60,549 nucleotides of DNA from Verrucomicrobiota bacterium (lineage in GTDB: Bacteria; Verrucomicrobiota; Verrucomicrobiia; Limisphaerales; UBA9464). Positions within the stretch are counted from its first letter, which is position 1. Every line of letters begins with the position of its first letter. The stretch covers positions 1 through 60,549 of the forward strand of contig VHCX01000016.1 of the NCBI GenBank assembly GCA_016871615.1, read 5' to 3'. Position numbers and translations under genes: made by a program. The notes beneath the pieces are model-generated. The model worked only from the letters and a program-made list of their open reading frames with translations. It had not been told where the DNA came from and did not search any database. Shown in pieces: positions 36,826-45,981 of this stretch.

Positions 36826-37671
36826 TCAGGGGCGGGTTCGCCGCTCGAAGGCCGGAAAATCACGCGACAGCCGTTCCCAGTCGGCCGACTGGCCCCAGGA
36901 GGTCAGCGAGAAGGCCTCCAGCGGTGCCCCCTCGCCCAGCCCGATGCCGACCCGCTGGTCGCGGAAGCGCCGGCGCAGCACCGTCTCCCATTGGTCCATG
37001 GTCCCGATCCGGTCGATGCCGTGCCGCCCCACCCAGGGCAACCATTCCCGGATCTGGCTCTGGTGGCACCAGGATTGCCAGACGATCTGGTCGAACGATC
37101 CCGACACGTCGACCACCAGATCCGGCACCGACTGCGGGCCCTGGCCGATGTAGCTGTCCCAGGTGTTGAGGATCACCGGAGTACGGATCCATCGGGCCTC
37201 CCCACCGCCCTCCCCAGGATAGTCGTCCACGAACGCATGCGGGACATTGATCATGTAGGCCACCCGGCGGACGGCGTCGGCCACGGTGATGTGGTCCGGA
37301 TGGACGCCCGCCCGGGGGTCGGCCGGAAGCGGCGGACAGAACAGGTAGTCGGGCTCGAAATCGCGGATGGACTTCCAGAGCGCCGCCAGCAGGTCGTTGC
37401 TCGGGAGGCGCGCCTCGCCGAAGGGCTGGCCGTTGGGGCGGGCCAACCGCTCGAAGCCGTATCCCCCGAGGGCGGCCGCCGCCGCCTGCTCCTCAAGGCG
37501 GATGCTCGCCGTCTCGGCCGGGGTGCGCCAGTGGTGGCCGGAGCGCCCGTCGGTGCAGACGACGACCTTGGCGCGCAGGTCGGGGCCATGTTTGCGGCGA
37601 AACAGCTCGAAGGTGCCCGCGGCGACGAACTCGAAATCGTCGAAGTGGGCGTGGACGCAGAGGATTCGCAT
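36826..37671 (-). CDS. PIG-L family deacetylase
   Basis: Zinc-dependent N-acetyl-sugar deacetylase of the LmbE/PIG-L family, 281 residues. The N-terminal metal/catalytic motif reads HAHFDDFEF instead of the usual HPDDxE (Phe replaces Pro); the second metal motif HPDHITV is normal. No signal peptide is present, so it acts in the cytoplasm. It lies 169 bases upstream of the exopolysaccharide barrel gene on the same strand, so a role in making a de-N-acetylated sugar for that polymer is possible. A tRNA-Val gene lies 71 bases upstream on the same strand. Confidence 0.9.
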   Translation of the reverse strand: MRILCVHAHFDDFEFVAAGTFELFRRKHGPDLRAKVVVCTDGRSGHHWRTPAETASIRLEEQAAAAALGGYGFERLARPNGQPFGEARLPSNDLLAALWKSIRDFEPDYLFCPPLPADPRAGVHPDHITVADAVRRVAYMINVPHAFVDDYPGEGGGEARWIRTPVILNTWDSYIGQGPQSVPDLVVDVSGSFDQIVWQSWCHQSQIREWLPWVGRHGIDRIGTMDQWETVLRRRFRDQRVGIGLGEGAPLEAFSLTSWGQSADWERLSRDFPAFERRTRP

Positions 37672-37742
37672 GCGCTGGAACGAGGGCTGGACCGAATTTG
37701 CAACCGCAGGACCGGCACCGCAGGACGGGTGCGCCATGAGGA

Positions 37743-37818
37743 TGGTGGGCGGTGAGGGATTCGAACCCCCGACCCAATGCGTGTAAAGCATTTGCGCTAA
37801 CCGCTGCGCCAACCGCCC
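37743..37818 (-). tRNA. tRNA-Val (anticodon UAC)
   Basis: Complete cloverleaf on the minus strand. The acceptor stem pairs GGGCGGT with ACCGCCC, and the CCA end is encoded (37743-37745). The anticodon stem AATGC/GCATT encloses the loop TTTACAC, giving anticodon UAC, which reads GUA and related valine codons. The T arm has GTTCGAAT. No sign of an integrated element or a repeated 3' end nearby. Confidence 0.97.
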
Positions 37819-38001
37819 CATCCACCGTCGGAGCGCCCCAAGGTAACCCGCCCGTTCCGCCGGATTCAATCCGCCAATCGGACGGTTGGCGCGGTCGACC
37901 CAAGCCCGGCCGGGCCGCAACCCACCGCGGCCGGCCGCCGCCCCCCTCCGAAAGGAACTCCGGTTGGAGAATCCGGCCGACCCGGCTAGCCTCGCCTCCC
38001 G

Positions 38002-38664
38002 ATGGACCGGACCTCCACCGACCTCGTCCCGACCGCACGGCGCCCGGATTTCCCGGGTGCCTCCGATGCGGAGGAGACGGGTTGGGACCCCGCGTTGCCC
38101 ACCGGGCCGGTCGGCCTGCCGATCCCGGCCGGGACCTCCCGGGGGGATCCGGCGGAATTCCTCGAGGCACACCGGGACACGGTGATCGTGGGGCTCGACT
38201 GGCCGGTGATCCTCGCCGCGGCCGAGGCCATGCGGCTCGGACGGCATCGGGACCTGCTGCGGCTCGACCATGACTACCCCGTCCGCCGGGATGGCCGCTG
38301 GGCCGAGGCCTCCTTCCGAGTGGGCCGGCGGCAACTCTCGCGCCTCCGGTCCGCCCGGGACCTCCGGGCCGTCCAGCGCTACCTCGCCGCCGTCGAGGAC
38401 GGTCTGGCCCAAGGGTGGAACCCGGTCGTCTTCGGCATCGCCCTGGCGGCCTTCCACCTGCCGTACCGTCAGGGGCTCCTGCACTATGCCGTCACCCTGA
38501 TGCGCGGCCTGGCCCGGGGCTGCAGGCCCACCGGGGTGGTCGAGCCGGGATGGATCGCCGCGATGGACCGTCTCGAAGCCCCCCTGCCGGAGGCCGTGCG
38601 GCGCCTGCTGCCCGACCCCTTCGCCGGCCCCGGGACCACCCGGCCGCCGGTTCCGGGACGCTGA
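38002..38664 (+). CDS. UreF-like protein (divergent, orphan)
   Basis: A 220-residue soluble protein. The first 50 residues look disordered. The rest resembles the urease accessory protein UreF: ILAAAEAMRLGRHRDLLRLD, then EASFRVGRRQLSRL (UreF has REAS-x-x-x-GRRLL) and WNPVVFGIALAAFHLPYRQG (UreF has HPVVFGLLARALGL). UreF helps load nickel into urease as part of UreFGH. No urease structural or accessory gene is in the window and the conserved UreF C-terminus is shortened, so the true role is open. ATG 38002 is the first start; no ribosome binding site is visible. It lies upstream of ychF by 82 bases. Confidence 0.55.
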   Translation: MDRTSTDLVPTARRPDFPGASDAEETGWDPALPTGPVGLPIPAGTSRGDPAEFLEAHRDTVIVGLDWPVILAAAEAMRLGRHRDLLRLDHDYPVRRDGRWAEASFRVGRRQLSRLRSARDLRAVQRYLAAVEDGLAQGWNPVVFGIALAAFHLPYRQGLLHYAVTLMRGLARGCRPTGVVEPGWIAAMDRLEAPLPEAVRRLLPDPFAGPGTTRPPVPGR

Positions 38665-38746
38665 GGGCGCCGCCCGGACGAAACAGGCCGGCCCGCGGAA
38701 TCCCCTTTCCCGGGGCGCCCGGTCGGGCTTTGCTCCGCACCTCGTT

Positions 38747-39850
38747 ATGCTCAAGGCCGGCATCGTCGGCTTGCCCAATGTCGGCAAGTCCACCCTCTTC
38801 AACGCAGTCACCCGCACCCGAAAGGCGCAGGCGGCGAACTACCCGTTCTGCACCATCGACCCCAACGTGGGCATCGTCACCGTGCCCGACGAGCGGTTGG
38901 CCGTCCTCCAGAAGATCGCCAAGACCGGCGTGGTGATCCCGGCGGCCATCGAGTTCGTCGACATCGCCGGCCTCGTCAAGGGCGCGAGCGCGGGCGAGGG
39001 TCTGGGCAACAAGTTCCTGAGCCACATCCGCGAGGTCGACGCCATCGTGCAGGTGGTCCGCTGCTTCGAGGATGCCGACATCCACCATGTGTCCGGCAGC
39101 GTGGACCCGGTGCGGGACATCGAGACCATCACCACCGAACTGGTGCTCGCCGACCTCGAGTCGGTCAGCAAGCGCCTCGACAAGGTGGCCAAGGATGCCA
39201 AGCGCGGGGACAAGGAAGCGCTGGCCGAACAGGCGGTGCTCGCCAAGCTCAAGCCGCACCTCGACGCCGGCAAGCCCGCCCTGACCTGCGCATTGACCAC
39301 CGAGGAGAAGGCGCTTTCGAGGAGCTTCTGGCTCATGACCGACAAGCCCACCCTCTTCGCCTGCAACGTGAAGGAGGGCGACCTGGCCACCGCCGACTCG
39401 AACCCGCATGTGGTGAAGGTGCGCGAGTACGCCAAGAGCCACCTGAGCTGCGAGGCCACGGTGATCAGCGCCCAGATCGAAAGCGACCTGGTGGACCTCT
39501 CCGAGGAGGAAGCCAAGGAATTCCTGACGGCCCTTGGGGTCACCGAGTCGGGCGTGGGTTCGCTCATCCGCGCGACCTACCACCTGCTCGGCCTGCGCAC
39601 CTACTTCACGGCCGGCGAGAAGGAGGTCCGGGCCTGGACCATCCACGCCGGCGACACCGCGCCCAAGGCGGCAGGCGTCATCCACAGCGACTTCGAGCGG
39701 GGCTTCATCAAGGCCGAGACCGTGGCCTACAAGGACCTGGTGGCCTGCGGGTCGGTGGCTGCGGCCCGCGAGAAGGGGCTCTACCGGATGGAAGGCAAGG
39801 AATACGCCGTCGCCGATGGCGACGTGCTGGTCTTCAAGTTCAACGTCTGA
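38747..39850 (+). CDS. ychF: ribosome-associated ATPase YchF (Obg family)
   Basis: Conserved P-loop NTPase that binds ATP and the ribosome and is linked to stress responses. The 367-residue product has the G1 motif GLPNVGKST (8-16), FCTIDPNVG, the G3 motif DIAGLVKGAS, a coiled-coil domain in the middle and the C-terminal TGS domain (LRTYFTAGEKEVRAWT onward). Its length is normal. ATG 38747 has no clear Shine-Dalgarno sequence. It converges on htpG, with a strong hairpin between. Confidence 0.97.
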   Translation: MLKAGIVGLPNVGKSTLFNAVTRTRKAQAANYPFCTIDPNVGIVTVPDERLAVLQKIAKTGVVIPAAIEFVDIAGLVKGASAGEGLGNKFLSHIREVDAIVQVVRCFEDADIHHVSGSVDPVRDIETITTELVLADLESVSKRLDKVAKDAKRGDKEALAEQAVLAKLKPHLDAGKPALTCALTTEEKALSRSFWLMTDKPTLFACNVKEGDLATADSNPHVVKVREYAKSHLSCEATVISAQIESDLVDLSEEEAKEFLTALGVTESGVGSLIRATYHLLGLRTYFTAGEKEVRAWTIHAGDTAPKAAGVIHSDFERGFIKAETVAYKDLVACGSVAAAREKGLYRMEGKEYAVADGDVLVFKFNV

Positions 39851-39909
39851 GCCGGCTCCGCTGGCGACGGAACTCCGCAGCGGAACCACGGATCAGGAAC
39901 ACACGAAGA

Positions 39910-39953
39910 CCCGGTGGCGGACGGCGAGGCAATCCCTCACCACCGCCACCGGG
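39910..39953. terminator. bidirectional hairpin between ychF and htpG
   Basis: CCCGGTGGCGG (39910-39920) pairs perfectly over 11 bases with CCGCCACCGGG (39943-39953) across a 22-base loop. It lies between the convergent stops of ychF and htpG, where a shared terminator is expected. There is no long T tract on either strand. Confidence 0.55.
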
Positions 39954-39985
39954 CCGTTTGATCAGGGCCCATCGCCCGGGACCGA

Positions 39986-41827
39986 TCAGGCGCCCACGAC
40001 CTTGGACAACAGCGTGTTCATGCGCTGGAGCATGGCGCGTGGGTCCTCAAGGCGACCCGAGGCCAGCCGTGCCTGGTCGTTCAACTGCTCGGCCACCAGA
40101 CCCGCCAGCGCGGCGTCGTTCTGGCGCAGTTGGTTGAGCTTCACAATGACCGGGTGCCGGGGGTTGATCTCCAAGTCCGGGGCCGCCTCGTCGCCGGCCA
40201 TGGCATCGCGGCCCATGGCCTTGAGCGTGCGGCGCATGCTGGCGGTCATGAACTTGTCGCTGTCGAGGGCGACCACGGGGCTGTCCACCAGGCGCTTCGA
40301 GGACCGCACCTCGTGGACCGACTCGCCCAAGGTCAGCTTGAGCCATCCGGCCAGCGACGTGGCCTCGTCGTCGGAGAGGGCGCCGTCCTTGGAGGCGTTC
40401 TCGACATCCAGCTCGGCCTTCTCGGCCGCCGTGATGGTCTTGGACTCGAACTCGCGCAGGCGATCCATCACGAACTCGTCGATCGGGTCGTCCACGAAGA
40501 GCACCTCGAATTGGCGGGCGCGGAACACCTCGAAGTACGGGCTCGCCTCGGCCGCCGCACGGTCCCTGGCCAGAAGGTAGTAGATCTCCTTCTGGCCCTC
40601 GGGCATGCGCTTCACGTAGTCGGCCAGCGAGGTCTTCTTGCCCGCCTCGGTGGCGGACGACTCGTAGCGCACGAGCTTGCCCAGCGCGGCCTGATTCTCC
40701 CAGTCGCTGAGCACGCCCTCCTTCAGGAAGCGGTGGTATTCGGCATAGAACCCATCATAGGCGGAGGCGTCCTTGACCGCCTCCTCGGCCAGGTGCTTGA
40801 GGAAGCGGTTGGTCAGCGCCTTGCTGAGCTTGCGCATGAGGTCGGAGTCCTGCATCCGCTCGCGGGAGACGTTCAGCGGAAGGTCCTCGCTGTCGACCAC
40901 GCCGCGCACGAACCGCAGCCACTCCGGCAGGAGCCCCTTCGGCTTCGACTCGATGAGCACCTTGCGGCAGTACAGGTGGACCTCCGACTCCTGGCGCACC
41001 ATGCCGGGCATCTCGAGGCTGCGCGACGGCACGAAGAGCAACGCCTGGACGGCAATGGGCGCGTCGGCCGTGAAGTGCAGCCGGTACTTCGACGGCTCGT
41101 TGTCGTGGGCGAGGTACTCGTAGAATTCCTGGTACTCCTCCTCCTTCACCTCGTTCTTCGAGCGGGCCCAGATGGCCTGGACGGTGTTGACCCGCTTGCC
41201 GTCGAGCTCCAGCGGGAAGGCCACGAAATTGGAGTACCGCTTGACGATGCGCTCCAGGTTGCCGGCCTGCGCGAACTCCTTGGCGTCTTCCTTGAGGCCG
41301 AGGGTGATCCGGGTGCCCGGAGCCGCGTCGGGTGCGGGTTCCAGCGTGTAGCCGTTGCCGCCTTCGCTGGTCCACTTCCAACCCTCGGAACCGGCCGCTT
41401 GGGAGCGGGTCACGACCGTGACATTTCGGGCGACCATGAAGGCCGAGTAGAAGCCGACGCCGAACTGGCCGATGAGCCGGGTGTCGGGCTTCTGCTGCTC
41501 GGCCAGCGCCTTGAGGAAGGCCTTGGTGCCCGAATGGGCGATGGTGCCCAGGTTCTGGACCAACTCGTCGCGGGTCATGCCGATGCCGGTGTCGGCGATG
41601 GTCAGCGTGGACTCCTTCTCGTCGACCGTGATGGCGATGGACGGACCGGTCTCGCCGCCGGGCGCCTGGCCGCTGGCCTGCAGAAAACGGAGTTTCTCGC
41701 ACGCGTCGGCGGCGTTGGAGACCAACTCCCGCACGAAGACCTCGCGGTCGGTGTAGAGGGAGTGGATGACGATGCTCAGCAGCTGCTGGATCTCGGCCTG
41801 GAAGGAATGCTGTTCCGGTTGACTCAT
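39986..41827 (-). CDS. htpG: chaperone protein HtpG (Hsp90)
   Basis: ATP-dependent Hsp90 chaperone of the cytoplasm, 613 residues. The GHKL ATPase domain shows YTDREVFVRELVSNAADA, the DTGIGMT motif and GQFGVGFYSAFMVA; the middle domain carries LPLNVSRE; the C-terminal dimerisation domain is present. Its length is normal. ATG 41827 is the family start. It lies 113 bases after the rRNA methyltransferase gene on the same strand and converges on ychF. Confidence 0.97.
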   Translation of the reverse strand: MSQPEQHSFQAEIQQLLSIVIHSLYTDREVFVRELVSNAADACEKLRFLQASGQAPGGETGPSIAITVDEKESTLTIADTGIGMTRDELVQNLGTIAHSGTKAFLKALAEQQKPDTRLIGQFGVGFYSAFMVARNVTVVTRSQAAGSEGWKWTSEGGNGYTLEPAPDAAPGTRITLGLKEDAKEFAQAGNLERIVKRYSNFVAFPLELDGKRVNTVQAIWARSKNEVKEEEYQEFYEYLAHDNEPSKYRLHFTADAPIAVQALLFVPSRSLEMPGMVRQESEVHLYCRKVLIESKPKGLLPEWLRFVRGVVDSEDLPLNVSRERMQDSDLMRKLSKALTNRFLKHLAEEAVKDASAYDGFYAEYHRFLKEGVLSDWENQAALGKLVRYESSATEAGKKTSLADYVKRMPEGQKEIYYLLARDRAAAEASPYFEVFRARQFEVLFVDDPIDEFVMDRLREFESKTITAAEKAELDVENASKDGALSDDEATSLAGWLKLTLGESVHEVRSSKRLVDSPVVALDSDKFMTASMRRTLKAMGRDAMAGDEAAPDLEINPRHPVIVKLNQLRQNDAALAGLVAEQLNDQARLASGRLEDPRAMLQRMNTLLSKVVGA

Positions 41828-41940
41828 GGTGTGTTGAAAAAAGGGCGCACCGACGTTTCGGGCGCGAACTTGGGTTTTACTCGCTCAATCCGAGGCGCTG
41901 TCAAGGAGCGGGACGCCCCCGGGGCCGCAGGCCGGGGGGC

Positions 41941-43248
41941 TCACCAGACACGGGCCCAGATCACCTTCAGGTAGCGGCTCTCCGGGCAGTTCGACATCAC
42001 CGGGTGGTCCTCACCGGGCCCCGTGCGATCGAGGATCTGCAATCGACGGCGGGTCCGGACGGCCATGCGGACCACGATGTCCTCGAACTCCTCGGCCGAG
42101 ATCATGCCCGAGCAGGAGCAGCTCACCAGCAGGCCCCCGGGCCGGGTGATCACCATGCCCAGCCCGTTCAGGTCCTCGTAGCGTTGGCGGCCCTCGGCCG
42201 CGTCCTCGTCATCGCGGCTGTGGATGAGCTTCGGCGGGTCGAGGATCACCACGTCCCAGGACTCGCCGTTGTCGCGCATCTGCCGGGCGTAGCTGAAGGC
42301 GTCGCAGTCCACCCAGTTCACGCGCACCTGGTTCAGGTTGGCGTTGCGCTTGGACATGGCGACGGCCGCCTCGTCGAGGTCCACCCCCGTCGCCTCGGCG
42401 GCCCCGCCCAGCAGCATCGCCGAGATGGAGAACCCGCCCGAATAGCAGCACAGGTCCAGCACCCGCTTGCCCCGGGTGTAGCGAGAGAGCTTCAGGCGGT
42501 TGTCGCGCTGGTCGCAGAAGAAACCGGTCTTGTGGCCCTCCTTGAAATCCACCTCATAGCGGATGCCGTGCTCCTGGATCTTCACCGCGCGCACCGGGTC
42601 CGACTTCACCGTCGTCGGCGAAATGCCCTCGTTGCGGGCCACCGTGTCATCGACCTCGAAGACGATCCGCTGGGTGCCCAACCGGGCGTGCATCCGCGGA
42701 ATCCATGCGGCCAACCGCTGGGCGATGCCCAGGCTGTGGACCTGCACGCTCAAGACGTCGGCGAACTTGTCCACCACCAGGCCGCTCAGGCCGTCGGCAT
42801 CGGAGTGCACCACCCGGAACGCGTCCGTCACCTCGGGCAGGCGCAGGAACTCCACCCGGTGGTCCATCGCGCGGTCGAGCAGGTCCACCAACAGCGATTC
42901 CTCGACGAAGGATTCGCCCCAGTGGAAGAGCCTCAGCGGCACCTTCGAGCGCGGATTCCACAGCCCGTTGCCGCAGGGCGAACCCGACTTGTCGTACACA
43001 TTCACCCAGTCCCCGGGCTTCGAACCGGCCGAGGCGTCCCGGATCATCGCCGGGTACACCACCGGTTGTTGCGTGTGGTACTTGAGCCAGACCCAGGGCG
43101 TCTGCCAATGCGTCGTGTCCACCTGCGGCAGGGCCGGCGCCGGCGGACCCGATCGGGGACCGGACCGCGGTCCAAAACCGGAGCCGGAGTGGGGAGGGCC
43201 GGCAAACGGCCTCCGGGGCCGGAACGGGGGACGATCAAAAGACGCCAT
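41941..43248 (-). CDS. class I SAM-dependent 23S rRNA methyltransferase, RlmI-like
   Basis: Probable 5-methylcytosine 23S rRNA methyltransferase of the RlmI/RlmK-like group, 435 residues. A PUA-like domain (GDWVNVYDKSGSPCGNG) is followed by a Rossmann SAM domain with VLDLCCYSGGFSI, GVDLDEAAV and the catalytic-site motif VVILDPPKL, then CSCSGMIS. The N-terminus (residues 2-45) is a Pro/Arg/Gly-rich extension with the repeat GPRSGPRSGPP, encoded by a short DNA repeat. ATG 43248 is chosen; the frame is open upstream, but that part has no family similarity. It is divergent from mnmA. Confidence 0.9.
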   Translation of the reverse strand: MASFDRPPFRPRRPFAGPPHSGSGFGPRSGPRSGPPAPALPQVDTTHWQTPWVWLKYHTQQPVVYPAMIRDASAGSKPGDWVNVYDKSGSPCGNGLWNPRSKVPLRLFHWGESFVEESLLVDLLDRAMDHRVEFLRLPEVTDAFRVVHSDADGLSGLVVDKFADVLSVQVHSLGIAQRLAAWIPRMHARLGTQRIVFEVDDTVARNEGISPTTVKSDPVRAVKIQEHGIRYEVDFKEGHKTGFFCDQRDNRLKLSRYTRGKRVLDLCCYSGGFSISAMLLGGAAEATGVDLDEAAVAMSKRNANLNQVRVNWVDCDAFSYARQMRDNGESWDVVILDPPKLIHSRDDEDAAEGRQRYEDLNGLGMVITRPGGLLVSCSCSGMISAEEFEDIVVRMAVRTRRRLQILDRTGPGEDHPVMSNCPESRYLKVIWARVW

Positions 43249-43510
43249 CGGGCCGTGTGCATACGGCCAAAACGCCCCCGAGCCAAGCCCCGTCCCCGAT
43301 TCCCCCGGCGAGCGACGGATCGATACCCAGCGATGGCGCCGCCCCCAGCGAAGCGGGATCGGTCCGAAGTAAGCACTGGAACGTCGACATCCTGTTCCCC
43401 TTCGCGCGCCAGCTCGAAGACCCCACCGGCCCCAACGTTGCCTGCGAACGCAGGACCGCTCCCACAGAGCGCCATCGCATTGGCCCCCACCTCCCGGTAC
43501 CTTCGTCCCC

Positions 43511-44662
43511 GTGAACGACATGGTTCAACGCAGGCAGCGGGTGCTGGTGGGCATGAGCGGCGGCGTGGATTCCTCCGCCGCCGCGGCCCTCCTGCTCGAG
43601 CAGGGATTCGACGTCGTCGGGGTCACCCTCAAATTGTGGCCCCAGGACTGCGTCAACCGGGCCGAGGACAAATGCTGCGGCCCCCAGGCCGTCATGGATG
43701 CCCGCAGCGTCAGCGCCAGCCTGGGCATCCCCTACTACCTCATCGACGAATCCGCCGAATTCCAGAAACGCGTCATCGGGTACTTCGCCGACGAATACCG
43801 CGCCGGGCGCACGCCCAACCCGTGCGTGATGTGCAACCAGCACCTCAAGTTCGGCACCCTGCTCGACCGGGCCCGCCAACTCGGCTGCGACCTCGTCGCC
43901 ACCGGCCACTTCGCCCGCGTCGAACGCACGCCCGAGGGCCGGACCCTCCTGCTGCGCGGCCGGGATCCGCGCAAGGACCAGAGCTACTTCCTCTTCTCCC
44001 TCCGTCAGCACCAGCTGGCCCGCGTGCTGTTCCCGCTCGGAGAGAAGACCAAGTCCGACACCCGCGAGGTCGCCCGCGAGTGCGGCCTCCGCACCGCCGA
44101 CAAGGAGGAATCGATGGAGATCTGCTTCGTGCCCGACAACGATTACGGGCGATTCCTCGAGCAATCCCGGCTCGTCGAGCGGCACGCCGGGGAGATCGTG
44201 GACACCGGTGGGCGTGTGCTCGGGAGGCACGACGGCATCGAGTTCTTCACCATCGGCCAGCGCAAGGGCCTCGGCATCTCGTCGGCCGAGCCGCTGTACG
44301 TGCTCGAGCTCGATCCCGCCTCCAACCGGGTGGTCGTCGGCGACGAATCCCAGCTCAACCGCTCCACCTTCACCGTGGACCACTGCAACTGGATCCCCTG
44401 GGACTCGCCCCCGGCCTCCTTCGAAGCCACGGCCAAGATCCGCTACAACCACCCCGGCGCCACCGGCACCGTGGAACCGGGTCCCGGCGACACCGCCCGG
44501 GTCCGCCTGAACGCGCCGGCCCGGGCGGTCACCCCCGGACAGGCCTGCGTCTTCTACGACGGGGACCGGGTGCTCGGGGGCGGATGGATCCGGCGCGAAC
44601 CCGCAGCCCATCAGGCCATCCCGCAGGCCGCTCACCAGACCGGCACCGAGCGCACCCGGTAG
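43511..44662 (+). CDS. mnmA: tRNA-specific 2-thiouridylase MnmA
   Basis: Adds sulfur to position 2 of the wobble uridine of tRNA-Lys, -Glu and -Gln. The 383-residue product shows the PP-loop SGGVDSS, the catalytic cysteine in NPCVMCNQHLKF, the second in ESMEICFVPD, and the GQRKGLG motif. Start is GTG 43511; ATG 43520 three codons later is an alternative, and neither has a clear ribosome binding site. The last 31 bases overlap the end of the convergent secreted-protein gene. The C-terminal 20 residues (rich in H, Q, A and T) are an extension beyond the family core. Confidence 0.96.
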   Translation: MNDMVQRRQRVLVGMSGGVDSSAAAALLLEQGFDVVGVTLKLWPQDCVNRAEDKCCGPQAVMDARSVSASLGIPYYLIDESAEFQKRVIGYFADEYRAGRTPNPCVMCNQHLKFGTLLDRARQLGCDLVATGHFARVERTPEGRTLLLRGRDPRKDQSYFLFSLRQHQLARVLFPLGEKTKSDTREVARECGLRTADKEESMEICFVPDNDYGRFLEQSRLVERHAGEIVDTGGRVLGRHDGIEFFTIGQRKGLGISSAEPLYVLELDPASNRVVVGDESQLNRSTFTVDHCNWIPWDSPPASFEATAKIRYNHPGATGTVEPGPGDTARVRLNAPARAVTPGQACVFYDGDRVLGGGWIRREPAAHQAIPQAAHQTGTERTR

Positions 44663-45852
44663 AACATGTCGCCCCCGGCCGGCGCCTGTTCCCGGAATTC
44701 CAGGGCCTCCATCGGTTCGGACACCGGCGTCCACACGGCCGCCTCGGGGCTGCCGGCGCGCTCCACCACGAAACGCTGCGCCTGGCGGCGTTCCCCGGCC
44801 GTCGCATCGCGCACCACCGCCGCCGAGCCATCCCACGACAACACCACCTCGGCCCCTTCGCGGCGGATGGAGCGGATCCTGGGCAGCGGCTGGTAGCCGA
44901 TCACCCCCCGCAACGGGAAGCCCAGGGTGCCCGGCAGCCACGGCGCGGCCGTCCACGGCGAGAGCATCTGGTCGCCGCTGGCCCAGCTGGTCCGGTAACG
45001 CACGTACGGGGTGCCGTCGTCACCGACCCAGTATCCATAGGCCAGCATCCCGTGGATGTCCGGATTGACCCGGGCCACCCCGGCCAGAGGCCGCGACAGT
45101 TCGTCGTTGGGCTGCATGAAGAGCAGCACCGGCCGCCCCGCACGGATCTCGGTCTTGAGGTCGGCGTAGGTGAACCCGGCGCCCCCGGTCACCTTGGGAT
45201 TGAAGTCGGCCAACTGGCAGAAGCTTGAGGCCTCGCCCCCGCGGAACCGGGTCCACGTGACGAGCCCCGAGGCGATGTCCGAGCCGTCGGGGATCGAGGG
45301 TTCCCGGCCGGGACGCGCCCAACGGCGGGCCGCGCTCCGGTCCCAGTGCACGTAGGAGAAGCCGTCGATGTTGCCCCGGCATTCGCCGCCGAGGTCGGCC
45401 CACTTGTCCTGGCTCAGGCCGATGAAGTCGCCCAGGCAGTCCGGCACATGCTCCCGGCGACCGGCCACCCGGAACGGGTCGGCCGAGACGCTCTCGTAGT
45501 CGACGTAGTAGTCGTCCTCGTGGCCCGGAAGGTTGGCCGGCCGGCCATCCCGACCGGCCTTCGAGGCCCAGAGCGAGAAGATCCCCTGGTTGCCCTGGCT
45601 GGCCCGGCTGTTGAGCGGCGCCACGCCTCCGCCGGTCGGACCAGTGTAGAACTCGGGGAACCCGTTGCGGTCCCAGAAGCCCATCAGGTTGCCCGTGGCC
45701 GTGCCGAAACACCCCGCATGCCATTCGTAGTCGGGCACCCCCTCGATCCGGACGTCCTCCAGTTGGGCCTCGGCCCGCGGGGCGACGAGGCTCGCCGCCA
45801 GCAAGGCTCCTAGGACACACGCAGGACTTGGCCGCAACGACTCGCACGACAT
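44632..45852 (-). CDS. secreted protein with a C39-like cysteine peptidase domain
   Basis: A 406-residue exported protein. The signal peptide ends near RAEAQLED (about residue 29). Next comes YEWHAGCFGTATGNLMGFW with C48 in the position of the C39-family nucleophile (consensus C-x-x-T/A-x-x-x-M), then a long acidic, Gly-rich middle and PDIHGMLAYGYWVGDDG, which could supply the histidine. The C-terminal 100 residues look like a fibronectin-type domain. Function as a protease is a guess from this pattern. The 3' end overlaps mnmA by 31 bases in convergent orientation. ATG 45852 begins the signal peptide. Confidence 0.7.
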   Translation of the reverse strand: MSCESLRPSPACVLGALLAASLVAPRAEAQLEDVRIEGVPDYEWHAGCFGTATGNLMGFWDRNGFPEFYTGPTGGGVAPLNSRASQGNQGIFSLWASKAGRDGRPANLPGHEDDYYVDYESVSADPFRVAGRREHVPDCLGDFIGLSQDKWADLGGECRGNIDGFSYVHWDRSAARRWARPGREPSIPDGSDIASGLVTWTRFRGGEASSFCQLADFNPKVTGGAGFTYADLKTEIRAGRPVLLFMQPNDELSRPLAGVARVNPDIHGMLAYGYWVGDDGTPYVRYRTSWASGDQMLSPWTAAPWLPGTLGFPLRGVIGYQPLPRIRSIRREGAEVVLSWDGSAAVVRDATAGERRQAQRFVVERAGSPEAAVWTPVSEPMEALEFREQAPAGGDMFYRVRSVPVW

Positions 45853-45981
45853 GGGCGAAAAATCGCTGCCGGGGCACCGCTGTCCAGATCGATCCGCACC
45901 TCGAGGCCCCCGTTCCCACGCTTGCACGCGGCCCACGGGGGCCGTTGACTCCCGGCGCGCCGTTCGGATCGGCGTACCACC

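Noticed and set aside
37743-38001. Integration site or genomic island at the tRNA-Val gene
   Set aside because: No integrase, no repeated tRNA 3' end and no change in gene type next to it.
42004-45228. Plus-strand frame of over 1000 codons across the rRNA methyltransferase and mnmA
   Set aside because: Passes antisense through one conserved gene and out of frame through another; no domain is recognisable.
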